Counted from the first letter of the stretch, positions 16,279 through 24,776 are shown. The stretch is DNA of 64,000 nucleotides from Streptomyces sp. P9-A4 (GCF_036634195.1 NZ_JAZIFY010000001.1:930001-994000); one strand, 5' to 3'. Numbers and translations are program-made. The notes: generated by a model not told the origin, from the letters alone.

Positions 16279-17306
16279 ACACCGTACGCCTGCTGCCCGC
16301 CGTCGCCGTCCACGAGACCCCGGACGAGACGCTGCTGACCCTCGGCCCCCGGCTGCTCCGCATCGGCGGGGCCCGGCCGGGCCTGGGCGAGGCGTTGCGG
16401 CGGCTGCGCGAAGGGACCACACGGGAGGCGCTCGGCGCGGCCTGGCGCCCCGGTGCGGCCACCGCGCTCCTCGCCGAGCTCCGCGAGCTGGGCTGGGTCA
16501 CGGGCGAACCGGCCGCGTACGGTACGGAGTTCGCGGGCGAGTCGTACGAACGACAGGTCGACTACCTCGGCCTGTTCACCCCGGACACCGGCGCGGCCCA
16601 GCACCGGCTGCTCACCGCCCGGGTCGGGGTGATCGGCCTCGGCGGCATCGGGGGCATCGTCGCCCAGCACCTGGCGGCGGCCGGTGTGGGGAGGTTCTGG
16701 CTCGTCGACGACGACCGGGTGGCCCTGCACAACCTCAACCGGCAGTTCACGTACACCCGTTCCGACCTGGGGCGGCCCAAGACCGAGGCCCTGGCCGACT
16801 ATCTGGGCGCGATCCGGGCCGGTGCCGAGATCGTCGGCGTACGGAGGCGGATCGCCACGACCGGTGACCTCGCGGCGTCGCTGCCCGAGGAGCTGGACCT
16901 GGTGGTCGTGGCCGCCGACACCCCGCCCGGACTGCCCGCCGTGGTCGCGGACTGGGCGGCCCGCACCGGCACCCCGACGGCGATCGGCGCGGTCGCCGTC
17001 GGCGTCGGCCTGTGGGGTCCGGTGGTCGACCCGGCCCGGGGCGGCTGCTGGACCTGTTCCGAACGGGCCCGGCGCGCCGGACTCACCGACCACGACCGGG
17101 AGTTCGAGGACCGCTCCACCGAACCCGCCCCCTTCTCCTTCGGTCCCGCCAATACAGTGGTCGCCGCCATGCTCGCGCATGACATCGTCGAGTTCCTGTG
17201 CAGCGGAACGTGCCCCACTCTGGGCCGGCGGGCGGCCCTGGACTTCACGCGTCAGCAGATCACCCACAGCGAAGAGAGCACGTGCACGTGTCCGACGACC
17301 TCATGA
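16275..17306 (+). CDS. ThiF/E1-like adenylating enzyme with leader-binding-like N-terminus
   Basis: About 343 residues if started at CTG 16275. No ATG or GTG exists in frame before residue 41, where TTG 16395 is the first alternative. CTG overlaps the previous stop (CTGA) and follows GGAGGGGAG. The N-terminal 75 residues (LLTLGPRLLRIGGARPGLGE, RRLREGTTREALGAA, LRELGWV) resemble the winged-helix leader-recognition region of RiPP ThiF proteins. The E1 domain has VGVIGLGGIGGIVAQHL, the acidic LVDDDRV, NLNRQF and GRPKTEALADYL. A CWTC pair and later cysteines may hold zinc. PaaA of pantocin and MccB of microcin C7 are known relatives that activate carboxylates or amides on peptides. Confidence 0.8.
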   Translation: MNTVRLLPAVAVHETPDETLLTLGPRLLRIGGARPGLGEALRRLREGTTREALGAAWRPGAATALLAELRELGWVTGEPAAYGTEFAGESYERQVDYLGLFTPDTGAAQHRLLTARVGVIGLGGIGGIVAQHLAAAGVGRFWLVDDDRVALHNLNRQFTYTRSDLGRPKTEALADYLGAIRAGAEIVGVRRRIATTGDLAASLPEELDLVVVAADTPPGLPAVVADWAARTGTPTAIGAVAVGVGLWGPVVDPARGGCWTCSERARRAGLTDHDREFEDRSTEPAPFSFGPANTVVAAMLAHDIVEFLCSGTCPTLGRRAALDFTRQQITHSEESTCTCPTTS

Positions 17307-18838
17307 CCGATCAGCAGCAACTACCGGAGCAGCGGGCGGGCGACAAGCCGCCCCCCCGGGAACAGGCCACCGGCGGACGGCCCGGGGAGAAGCCGAAGAA
17401 GGCTCCGTTCCGGGGCACCGGCTTCCTCCGTCTGTGGACCGGCGAGACCCTGTCCCTCGCCGGCACCGAGATCACCTTCATGGCGATCGGCATCACCGCC
17501 GCGACCACCCTCGCGGCCACCCCGTGGCAGATGGGCGTCCTGGAGGCCGCCGAGTCCGCCGCGGTGCTGCTGCTCGGCCTGTCGGCCGGCGTCTGGGCGG
17601 ACCGGTACGAGCGGCGCGCCCTCATGATCGTGGCCAACGCGGCCCGGGGACTGCTGCTCTTCGCGATCCCGCTGCTCTTCTGGTTCGACGCGCTCACCAT
17701 GCCGGTCCTGTACGGCGTCGTCTTCCTGGTCGGCGCCTTCACCCTGCTCTTCGACAGCGCGATGTCGGCCTATCTGCCCCGGCTGCTGCCGCGCGGGCAA
17801 CTGGAGCGCGCCAACTCCTGGATGGAGGCCAGCACCTCCGTCGGCACCGTCGCCGGACCGGGGCTCGCCGGTCTGCTCATCCAGGTCGTGAGCGCGCCGG
17901 TCGCCCTGGTCGTGGACTGCTTCTCGTACGTGATCAGCTGCTTCACGCTGGCCGGTCTGCCCAAGGCCGCTCCTGCGCCCGCCGATCCGGCGGACGACGG
18001 CGAGCGCGAGGACAAGGGCGGGCACGAGGGCGAAGGCGAGCGCAAGGGCGACGGCGAGGGGGCGGAGGCCGGGGAGCGGGAGCAGCGGGAGTCGCACCGC
18101 AAGGCTGTGCTCAAGGGGCTGCTCGTGCTGCGGGACGACCGCATCCAGCGCCCGATGATCCTGGCCGCCACCCACTTCAACATCTTCCACGCGATGTTCT
18201 TCGCGGTGCACACCCTCTTCGTGCTCCGCGTCCTCGGCTTCAGTCCGGGTCTGCTCGGCGCCACCAGCATGGCGGGCGGCGTCGCCGGTCTGCTCGGCGC
18301 GTCCTCGACCCCGTTCCTCACCCGGCTGTTCGGCCAGGGCCGGGCCCTCGTCCTCGCGTACGCCGCACCCGGCGTCTCGGCGGTCCTCGTCCCGCTCGCC
18401 GTGCAGTGGGACAACCGTGCGCTCTCCATCTTCCTGGTGTCGGCCTCCACCTTCACCTGGACCTTCGCGGTCGTGGTCAACCTGGTCATCAGCGAGACGG
18501 TGAAGCAGAGCCTGGTCCCCGACCACCTGCTCGGCCGGGTCACCGCCACCACCCGCTTCGTCAGCTGGGGGTGCCAGCCGGTGGGCGCGCTGCTCGGCGG
18601 CTGGCTCGGCGGGCGCTTCGGTCTTGCCGAGGTCATGTACGTGTCGGCGGCCGGTCTCCTCACGTCGGCGCTCTGGCCCCTGCTCAGCCCGGTCCGCGCG
18701 CTCCGGGGCACCGAGGGCGACGCCCTCCCGGGCACCGGGGGCGGGGACGGCGACGCGGGCGGCTCGCCGCTCGGGACGGCTGCCGCCCCCGCCGACGACA
18801 CCCCCCACCCGAAGACCGCGCCTCCCACCGAGCCGTAG
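17282..18838 (+). CDS. MFS transporter, probable exporter
   Basis: About 518 residues from GTG 17282, five bases after AGAGAG. GTG 17288 and ATG 17303 (overlapping the ThiF stop as ATGA) are alternatives. Residues 1-40 are charged and disordered. Twelve spans are expected: the first half runs from FLRLWTGETLSLAGTEITFM to VVDCFSYVISCFTLAGL. A charged loop of about 45 residues rich in Glu, Gly and Lys follows, then the second half. The A motif GVWADRYERRALMI is clear. It is like MFS_3 exporters of the enterobactin/macrolide type. Its place inside the operon suggests peptide export and possibly immunity. Confidence 0.85.
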   Translation: MHVSDDLMTDQQQLPEQRAGDKPPPREQATGGRPGEKPKKAPFRGTGFLRLWTGETLSLAGTEITFMAIGITAATTLAATPWQMGVLEAAESAAVLLLGLSAGVWADRYERRALMIVANAARGLLLFAIPLLFWFDALTMPVLYGVVFLVGAFTLLFDSAMSAYLPRLLPRGQLERANSWMEASTSVGTVAGPGLAGLLIQVVSAPVALVVDCFSYVISCFTLAGLPKAAPAPADPADDGEREDKGGHEGEGERKGDGEGAEAGEREQRESHRKAVLKGLLVLRDDRIQRPMILAATHFNIFHAMFFAVHTLFVLRVLGFSPGLLGATSMAGGVAGLLGASSTPFLTRLFGQGRALVLAYAAPGVSAVLVPLAVQWDNRALSIFLVSASTFTWTFAVVVNLVISETVKQSLVPDHLLGRVTATTRFVSWGCQPVGALLGGWLGGRFGLAEVMYVSAAGLLTSALWPLLSPVRALRGTEGDALPGTGGGDGDAGGSPLGTAAAPADDTPHPKTAPPTEP

Positions 18839-18845
18839 GAGCACC

Positions 18846-20144
18846 GTGCCCGTCCTCAGCCCCGTCCGCCACACCCTCTCCAACGGTCTGAGGGTGGTCG
18901 TCTCCCAGGACCCGACCGTGCCGGTGGCCGCGGTCTGCCTCTGGTACGAGGTGGGTTCCTGTGACGAGCCGCGCGGCCGGACCGGTCTCGCGCACCTCTT
19001 CGAGCACCTGATGTTCCAGGGCTCGACGCATGTGCCCGCCGGCGAGCACACCGCGGCCGTCGAGGACGCCGGCGGGCACACCAACGCCGCCACCGGCTTC
19101 GAGCGCACCGTCTTCCACAGCCTCGTCCCGGTCGGCCAGCTGGAACTCGTGCTGTGGCTGGAGGCCGACCGCATGGGCGGCCTGCCCGACGCGCTGACCG
19201 CGGAGAGCCTGGCCACCCAGCGGGACGTGGTCCTGAACGAGCGCCGCGAACGGTTCGACAACGTCCCCTACGGGACGGGCTGGGAGCAGCTGGTCGCCAT
19301 GTCCTTCCCGGCCGGCCACCCCTTCCGGGCCATGCCGGCCGGCAGCCCCGAGGATCTGCGGGCGGTGACCCTCGACGACTGCCGCGCCTTCTTCGGCCGC
19401 CACTACACCCCGGACCGGGCGATCCTCTCCGTCGTCGGCGACGTCTCCCCCGAGGCGGTCGTCGAGCTGGCCGAGCGCCACTTCGGGCACATCCCGCCGT
19501 CCGGTACGGGCCCCGGCGCCGTCGGCGCCCTGACCCGCACCGTCGCGCCAGGCGCGCCTGCGGACCCGGCCGAGGCGCGGCGGCACGTGGTGGAGCCGGT
19601 GCCGGGGCCCGCCTTCATGGCCGCGTACCAGCTCCCCGCGTACGGCGAACCCGGGTGCGCGGCCGCCGACCTGGCCCTGACCCTCCTCGGCGGCATGAGC
19701 AGCCGGGGCCTCCACGACCGGCTGGTGCGGCGCGACCAGCTCGCCCACACGGCGCGCGCGTCGCTGATGCCGCTGCGGCGGGCACCGTCCCTCGGCCAGC
19801 TCAATGTGCGGGCCCCGGCCGGGACCGCTCTCGCGGACATGGAGCGCGCGGTGGACGGGGAGATCGAGCGGCTCGCCGACGGCGGGGTCACCGACGACGC
19901 CCTGGAGGGGGCGCGAGCCCAGATCCGCCGGGACTGGCACGACCGGCTCGCCCACCCGGCCGGCCGCGCCGACGAACTCTGCGCCCAGGAGGCGTACTTC
20001 GGCGACGCCGCCCGCTGCGACCGGCACCTGGCGGGCGTCCTCGACATCGGTGCGGCGGAGGTCGGCGCGGCGGCTGCGGAGCTGCTCGCCCCGGCGCGGC
20101 GCGCGGTCCTGACGTACGAGCCGGCGCGGGAGACGGGGCCTTAG
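18846..20144 (+). CDS. M16 metalloprotease, catalytic subunit
   Basis: 432 residues from GTG 18846, with GGAG just before. The inverted zinc motif HxxEH is intact: His50-Leu-Phe-Glu53-His54, and the downstream zinc ligand is probably Glu132 in LNERRE. The first domain begins with the usual NGLRVVV strand. The second domain (from about 245) has AYQLPAYGEPGCAAADLALT and LGGMSSRGLHDRLVRRDQLA. M16 enzymes work as clamshell dimers on short unfolded peptides. With the inactive partner at 20311-21696 this should form an M16B-type heterodimer that trims the modified peptide or leader, as PqqF/G-like and AlbE/F proteins are thought to do. Confidence 0.88.
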   Translation: MPVLSPVRHTLSNGLRVVVSQDPTVPVAAVCLWYEVGSCDEPRGRTGLAHLFEHLMFQGSTHVPAGEHTAAVEDAGGHTNAATGFERTVFHSLVPVGQLELVLWLEADRMGGLPDALTAESLATQRDVVLNERRERFDNVPYGTGWEQLVAMSFPAGHPFRAMPAGSPEDLRAVTLDDCRAFFGRHYTPDRAILSVVGDVSPEAVVELAERHFGHIPPSGTGPGAVGALTRTVAPGAPADPAEARRHVVEPVPGPAFMAAYQLPAYGEPGCAAADLALTLLGGMSSRGLHDRLVRRDQLAHTARASLMPLRRAPSLGQLNVRAPAGTALADMERAVDGEIERLADGGVTDDALEGARAQIRRDWHDRLAHPAGRADELCAQEAYFGDAARCDRHLAGVLDIGAAEVGAAAAELLAPARRAVLTYEPARETGP

Positions 20145-20156
20145 GAGAACGACCTC

Positions 20157-20219
20157 TAGGGGTACGGCCCGTAGTAGTACGGCCCCCTAGGGGTGCGGCC
20201 CTTGGGGAGACGGCCCGTC
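20157..20219 (+). repeat. Four imperfect 16-bp direct repeats
   Basis: Units with a common TACGGCCC core: TAGGGGTACGGCCCG, TAGTAGTACGGCCCC, TAGGGGTGCGGCCC and GGGGAGACGGCCCG. They recur at 16-bp intervals in the 166-bp gap between the two M16 genes. Confidence 0.6.
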
Positions 20220-20310
20220 AGGCCGTGCCCAGACAGCACCACCTGGCCCCGCATCCGAAGCCGTCTCCGATCCCCCGCCCGCCCGCCGGTCCTTCGCGAA
20301 GGGTCCCCGT

Positions 20311-21696
20311 ATGAACGCGCCCGTCTCCACCTCCCCCACCCACCCGGCCGCCGCCGCCCGGCCGAAGCGGCCCCTTCCGGTGCCGGCCGAGCCCTGGCTG
20401 TTCCCCGCGCTGCGCGAGGAACTGCTCGCCAACGGCGTGACCCTGCTGACCTGTGACCGTCCCGGCCAGGAGGTGCTGAGCGTCGAGATCGTCGTGGCCG
20501 CGCCGCTCGCCCTCGAACCCCGTGACCTGGAGGGTGTCCTCGGCATCACCACCAGCGCCCTCGTCGAAGGCGTACCGGGGCTGAGTTCGCTCGACTTCAT
20601 CCGGGAGCTGGAGAACTGCGGCGCGACCCTCGGGGTCGGCGCCGAGCACGCGGGCCTGCGGATCACCTTGGACGTTCCCGTCCCGCACCTCGCCCGCGCC
20701 CTGTCCCTGCTGGTCCGCGCCATGCGCGAACCGCTGCTCCCGGCCGCCTCCGTGGACCGGCTGGTCCGCTCGCGCGTCCACGCCCTGGTCCGTCACCGGA
20801 CGGACCCGGAGCGTCGGGCCGCGCTGGAACTGCACGGCGCGGTCTTCGACGCCTCGGACCGGCGCAGCCGTCCCGCGCGCGGCACGGAGGAGACGGTCCG
20901 CCGGATCGACCGGGACGCGGTCGTCGCCTGCCACCGCCGGTTCCTGCGCCCCGCCGTCACCACCGTGGTGGTCGCCGGCGACCTCTCGGGGAACGGTACC
21001 GAGGCGGCACTTCGCCGGGTCCTGTCCACGTGGGAGGGCGAGCCCGGGACGCTGCCGGAGCCGCCCGCCCCTCCCGTGAGGGACGACCCGGCGGTGATCG
21101 TGGTCGACCGGCCAGGGGCCGTCCAGACCCGGCTGGTCCTCGGCCGCGCGGCGACCGCGCGCACGGCGCCCGGCTGGGACGCGCTGCTCATCGGGAACCA
21201 CAGTCTCGGCGGCTCGGTCAACGCCCGCCTCGACCGGGAACTGCGGGAGGCCAAGGGGTACACGTACGGCTTCCACAGCCGGCTGCTCGCGGTCGTGGGG
21301 CATTCGCTCGCGGTGGTGACCGGTGCGGTGGAGACCTCGGTGACGGGTGAGGCGCTCGGTGACATCCGGCGCATCCTGCGGGAGGTGGCCGAGCACGGGA
21401 TCAGCGCGCGCGAGCGCTCGGCGGCGGTCGCGCAGATCGTCGACGCCGCGCCGCTGCGCTATCTCAAGGCCTCCGCCGTCGCGGACGAGATCGCCATGCT
21501 GGTACTCGACGGGCGCGCGCCGGCCTCGCTGCCGGGCGCGTTCCGGCGGGCCGCGGCCGTCACCACGGAGCAGGCCTCGGCGGCGCTGCGGGAGGCGTTC
21601 GCGCCGGACCGGCTGGTGACGGTGGCGGTCGGCGACGCCTCGCGGATCGGCGAGGCCGTCGAGGAGGCGGCGGGGTCGGCGCCCCGTACGGTCTGA
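20311..21696 (+). CDS. M16 family protein, non-catalytic partner subunit
   Basis: 461 residues, ATG 20311. The fold matches M16 (NGVTLLTCDR at the first strand, FLRPAVTTVVVAGDLSG, LIGNHSLGGSVNARLDRELR). The zinc motif is missing: the HxxEH position reads ITTSALVEGV. It keeps the Arg/Tyr pair in REAKGYTYG, which in M16B heterodimers sits on the non-zinc subunit and binds substrate. This is the textbook split of labour with the upstream zinc subunit. The 166-bp repeat-containing gap separates the two genes. Confidence 0.85.
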   Translation: MNAPVSTSPTHPAAAARPKRPLPVPAEPWLFPALREELLANGVTLLTCDRPGQEVLSVEIVVAAPLALEPRDLEGVLGITTSALVEGVPGLSSLDFIRELENCGATLGVGAEHAGLRITLDVPVPHLARALSLLVRAMREPLLPAASVDRLVRSRVHALVRHRTDPERRAALELHGAVFDASDRRSRPARGTEETVRRIDRDAVVACHRRFLRPAVTTVVVAGDLSGNGTEAALRRVLSTWEGEPGTLPEPPAPPVRDDPAVIVVDRPGAVQTRLVLGRAATARTAPGWDALLIGNHSLGGSVNARLDRELREAKGYTYGFHSRLLAVVGHSLAVVTGAVETSVTGEALGDIRRILREVAEHGISARERSAAVAQIVDAAPLRYLKASAVADEIAMLVLDGRAPASLPGAFRRAAAVTTEQASAALREAFAPDRLVTVAVGDASRIGEAVEEAAGSAPRTV

Positions 21697-21823
21697 GCAC
21701 CGTCCTGGGAGACCCCGGACGGACGCGCGGCCGGTGCACACCGTGGCGGTGGACGGTCCGCCCGTCCCCGCGAGGTCGTGCACGACCCTTGGCCCGGGGC
21801 GGGCGCTGCCGGAGACTGAGGCG

Positions 21824-22267
21824 ATGACGCAGCGCGTGGACCTCGCGACCGTGATGGACCGGCTCGCTCTCGACGATCTCATCACCGGCTACGCGACCGC
21901 CGTGGACGACGGCGACTGGACCGCCTACCGGGCCCTGTTCACCCCCGACGGCCGGGCCGACTACCGGGGCTCGGGCGGGATCGAGGGGTCCGCCGCCGAA
22001 GTCGTGGAGTGGCTGGCCTCGACGATGCCCCTCTTTCCCGTACGCCAGCACCTCATCGTGAACCGCCGCGTCCTGTTCCGGGAGCCGGGCGGCTATCCGC
22101 TGACCGGCGACCTGGCCGACATCGGCGCCGACTACGTGAACCCGATGCGCTTCGCCTCCGGCGAGGACTTCGTCTGCGGCGGTCGCTACGCCTTCGCCGC
22201 GCGCCGCACCGCCGACGGCTGGCGGCTCCGCTCGGTCGCCGTCGACGAACGGTGGCGGCGCGCCTGA
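21824..22267 (+). CDS. SnoaL-like / NTF2-fold protein
   Basis: 147 residues from ATG 21824; longer upstream starts lack a ribosome site. The sequence fits the SnoaL_4/NTF2 fold: the opening helix VMDRLALDDLITGYATAVDD, then WTAYRALFTPDGRADYRGSG, with strands YAFAARRTADGWRLRSVAVD and a terminal WRR. Proteins of this fold act as cyclases, isomerases, dehydratases or non-catalytic domains. It is 128 bp after the M16 pair on the same strand, so it could be the last gene of the RiPP-like cluster, but nothing in the sequence requires it. Confidence 0.7.
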   Translation: MTQRVDLATVMDRLALDDLITGYATAVDDGDWTAYRALFTPDGRADYRGSGGIEGSAAEVVEWLASTMPLFPVRQHLIVNRRVLFREPGGYPLTGDLADIGADYVNPMRFASGEDFVCGGRYAFAARRTADGWRLRSVAVDERWRRA

Positions 22268-22278
22268 GCCGACCGCGT

Positions 22279-22347
22279 CGGACCCGGCCGGCTCAGGACC
22301 CTCGGACCCGGCGGGCTCAGGTCCCCAGGGACCCGGCCGGCTCAGGA
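22279..22347. repeat. Three imperfect direct repeats, about 24 bp each
   Basis: The block GGACCCGGCCGGCTCAGGA occurs three times with small changes between the SnoaL-like and oxidoreductase genes. The last copy overlaps the 3' end of the oxidoreductase gene. The genes converge here, and the tract has no obvious terminator stem. Confidence 0.55.
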
Positions 22348-23247
22348 CGCCTGGGTCAGCGCCTCGCTGACCACGCGCTCGCACAGTTCGTGGGTGAGCA
22401 GGGCGTCGCGCGCGCTGAGGACCCGCCCCTCGCGTACGGCGTCGAGGAAGGCCAGTACGGCCTGCTCGATACCGCGCTGACGGGCCACCGGCACCCAGTC
22501 GCCGCGCCGCCGCAGGGTCGGCTGGCCCTTGTGGTCAATGACGTCGGAGAGGTTGAGGACCTGGCGCTTGGTGTCCTGCCCCGAGACCTCCAGGATCTCC
22601 TCGGTGGAGCCGTTCATCCGGTTCATCATGCCGATGGCGGTGAATCCGTCGCCGGAGAGCTGGAGCACGACGTGGTGCATGAGCCCTTCGCGGATCCTGG
22701 CCCGCACGTCGACGTGCTCGACCTCGCCGGGGAGGAGGAACCGGAGGGTGTCGACGACGTGGATGAAGTCGTCGAGCACGAGCGTGCGCGGGTCCTCGGG
22801 CAGGCCGACCCGGTTCTTCTGGAGGAGGATCAGTTCGCGCGGGTGCTCGACGCACTGGGCGTACGAGGGGGCCAGACGCCGGTTGAAGCCGACGGCGAGG
22901 CCCACCGAACGCTTCTCCGCCAGCTCCACGATCCGCTCGGAGTCGGCGTACTCGTACGCGAGGGGCTTGTCGACGTACGTGGGAACGCCCGCTTCGATGA
23001 GCCGTTCGGCGATCTCAGCGTGGACGGCGGTCGGCGCGTGGACGAACGCGGCGTCGAGTCCGGCGGAGAGCAGCGAGTCGAGGTCGCGGTGGCGCTGCGC
23101 GGCGGGCAGGTGGAGGGTGTCGGCGACCCGGTCGAGGGTCACGGCGGTACGCGTCTGGAGGTGGAGTTCGACCCCGGGGAGCGTGGCGAGGACGGGGAGG
23201 TAGGCCTTCTGCGCGATGTCGCCGAGTCCGATGCAGCCAACCTTCAC
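22342..23247 (-). CDS. Gfo/Idh/MocA-family oxidoreductase
   Basis: 301 residues, ATG 23247. The N-terminal Rossmann domain begins VGCIGLGDIAQKAYLPVLA (GxGxxA-like). It continues with AAFVHAPTAVHAEIAERLIE and the family signature EAGVPTYVDKPLAYEYADSE, where Lys of DKP is the conserved catalytic/structural residue. The C-terminal alpha/beta domain follows (LDDFIHVVDTLRFLLPG with the typical Asp/His). At 301 residues it is on the short side. Substrate unknown; relatives oxidise sugars, inositols or reduce biliverdin. It converges on the SnoaL-like gene and does not belong to the same operon. Confidence 0.85.
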   Translation of the reverse strand: MKVGCIGLGDIAQKAYLPVLATLPGVELHLQTRTAVTLDRVADTLHLPAAQRHRDLDSLLSAGLDAAFVHAPTAVHAEIAERLIEAGVPTYVDKPLAYEYADSERIVELAEKRSVGLAVGFNRRLAPSYAQCVEHPRELILLQKNRVGLPEDPRTLVLDDFIHVVDTLRFLLPGEVEHVDVRARIREGLMHHVVLQLSGDGFTAIGMMNRMNGSTEEILEVSGQDTKRQVLNLSDVIDHKGQPTLRRRGDWVPVARQRGIEQAVLAFLDAVREGRVLSARDALLTHELCERVVSEALTQAS

Positions 23248-23472
23248 GGGGTCTCCCTTGTCGTGTCCACAGGCCCCGCTCGTGTGGGCCGTTCGCGCTG
23301 GTCAGCTTACGCGGGCCGGTCCGGGGCGACCGGCGCGCGCCGGTCCGCGCTGCCGTCGAAGGAACGGGGCAGGCGGGCGGCGGTGTACGCGGCGAGCGCG
23401 CGGCCCGGGACGGAATCGGGCGCGGAGCGCGCGTGGTGGGCGAGGACGGCGGCGGGGTCGGCGGCGCCGAAG

Positions 23473-23631
23473 CGGCACGCGCTCTCCCTCGTCGCCCGGT
23501 GCGAGGGCCTGATGTTCTGCTGCGCGGCCGGCTCCCTCCACTCGGCCGTGCCGAGCCGCGCGGAACTGCGCGCCGGCTTCGACGAATTGCTCCGGGGCAT
23601 GCTCGGGGGCAGGTCGTCCGCGCGGCCGTGA
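23473..23631 (+). pseudogene. Possible TetR-family regulator C-terminal remnant
   Basis: A short forward frame ends HALSLVARCEGLMFCCAAGS, LHSAVPSRAELRAGFDELLR then GMLGGRSSARP and stop. The pattern resembles the last helices of actinobacterial TetR proteins. No helix-turn-helix or start precedes it, so it is at most a gene end left by a deletion. On the other strand 23307-23480 also shows a protein-like end (VPGRALAAYTAARLPR) of unknown identity. Confidence 0.35.
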
Positions 23632-23664
23632 AAGCGGTGGCGCCGCCGGTGATCCTGGGGCACG

Positions 23665-24201
23665 ATGCCGCCCATGACCACCGAACGCACCGAACCCGTC
23701 CCCCGCGTCGACCCGTCCACCACCTCGGGTGAGCGCGAGGCACTGGAGCAGTGGCTCGACTTCCATCGCGCGACCCTCGCGACGAAGTGCGAGGGGCTCG
23801 ACGACGCCCAGCTGCGCACCCCCACCGCCCCGCCCTCCGACCTGAATCTGCTGGGCCTGGTCCGGCACATGGCCGAGGTGGAGCGCGGCTGGTTCCGCAA
23901 CGTCCTGGCAGGCGAGAAGGCCGAGTGGATCTACTCGACGCAGGAGGACCGCGACCGGGACATCCACGCCACGGAGGAGGACACCTACGAGGAGGCCTTC
24001 GCCACCTGGCAGGCGGAGATCGCCCACGCGCGCGCCCTGGCCGCCCCGCACGGTCTCGACGACCTCGGCGTGGGTGTGCACCGCAGCGGGGAGAGCTTCA
24101 ACCTGCGCTGGATCTACCTCCACATGATCGAGGAGTACGCCCGCCACAACGGCCACGCGGACCTCCTCCGGGAGCGCATCGACGGCGCGACCGGCGACTG
24201 A
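23665..24201 (+). CDS. DinB-superfamily (DUF664) protein
   Basis: 178 residues; ATG 23665 follows CTGGGGCACG, with ATG 23674 also possible. This is the four-helix DinB/YfiT-like fold: EREALEQWLDFHRATLATKC, NLLGLVRHMAEVERGWFRNV with the first conserved metal His, and a C-terminal RWIYLHMIEEYARHNGHADL with two more His. The three histidines usually bind a divalent metal. Known relatives include thiol-dependent transferases (bacillithiol or mycothiol S-transferases), so mycothiol-linked detoxification is a reasonable but unproven guess. It stands alone between unrelated genes. Confidence 0.8.
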   Translation: MPPMTTERTEPVPRVDPSTTSGEREALEQWLDFHRATLATKCEGLDDAQLRTPTAPPSDLNLLGLVRHMAEVERGWFRNVLAGEKAEWIYSTQEDRDRDIHATEEDTYEEAFATWQAEIAHARALAAPHGLDDLGVGVHRSGESFNLRWIYLHMIEEYARHNGHADLLRERIDGATGD

Positions 24202-24287
24202 CCGGTCAAGGCCGGTCCCGCGAGGCCTCACCCGTGCGGGGCATTCCCCGCCGGTAGGGGCGCGAAGATCGTCGTGGGGCCACCAGA

Positions 24288-24776
24288 GTGACGCGGGTGC
24301 ATGGAACCCGAACCACAGCGAAGATCCTGGTCGGGGCGGCCGTCGCCGCCCTCGCGGGCTGCGTCTCGGTGGACGTCCCGCCGACGGCCCCCGTCACCGC
24401 GCCCGCCGCGGAGACCGTACGCCCCGCCCAGGACGTGGCGCCGCAGATCGTCGAGGGCCCGGCCCGCGAGGCCCTCGAAGCGGCGCTCCCCGCTCCCCCG
24501 CCGTCCGCCGCGCCCCGCGCGTCGCCCACCGCCGGGCCACGCCGGCGGGCGGCTCCGCCGAAGAGCGAGGCGCCGCGCCCGGAGGCCGTACCCCGGCAGC
24601 GGGAGCGCCCGCGCCCGGCGACCCGGCCGCCGCTGCCCGAACTGCCGAGCCTGAGCGACCTGCGCAAGAAGCCACCGGTCTCACGGGCGGACGTCTGCGA
24701 TCTGGGCGAGCGGTACGGCGGCTGGGGCCCCGGCAGCGACCCGTCCCGCATCTGCCACGGCACCTACGGCCACTGA
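24288..24776 (+). CDS. Proline-rich lipoprotein
   Basis: 162 residues from GTG 24288. The signal is lipoprotein-type: a basic start (VHGTRTTAK), hydrophobic ILVGAAVAAL and lipobox LAGC near residue 25. The middle (about 30-115) is low-complexity Pro/Ala/Arg and probably spans the cell wall. The C-terminal 50 residues are more conserved-looking (ELPSLSDLRKKPPVSRADVC, DLGERYGGWGPGSDPSRICH) with two cysteines that may pair. Function unknown. The next 140 bp up to 24917 are repetitive GC-rich sequence without a gene. Confidence 0.7.
   Translation: MTRVHGTRTTAKILVGAAVAALAGCVSVDVPPTAPVTAPAAETVRPAQDVAPQIVEGPAREALEAALPAPPPSAAPRASPTAGPRRRAAPPKSEAPRPEAVPRQRERPRPATRPPLPELPSLSDLRKKPPVSRADVCDLGERYGGWGPGSDPSRICHGTYGH

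Noticed and set aside
10688..21696. Lanthipeptide, lasso or thiopeptide assignment
   Set aside because: No LanM/LanB, lasso cyclase, YcaO or dehydratase is present, and the core has no Cys.
23302..23480. A gene on the minus strand upstream of the TetR-like remnant
   Set aside because: Only a short protein-like end is visible, with no start or domain.
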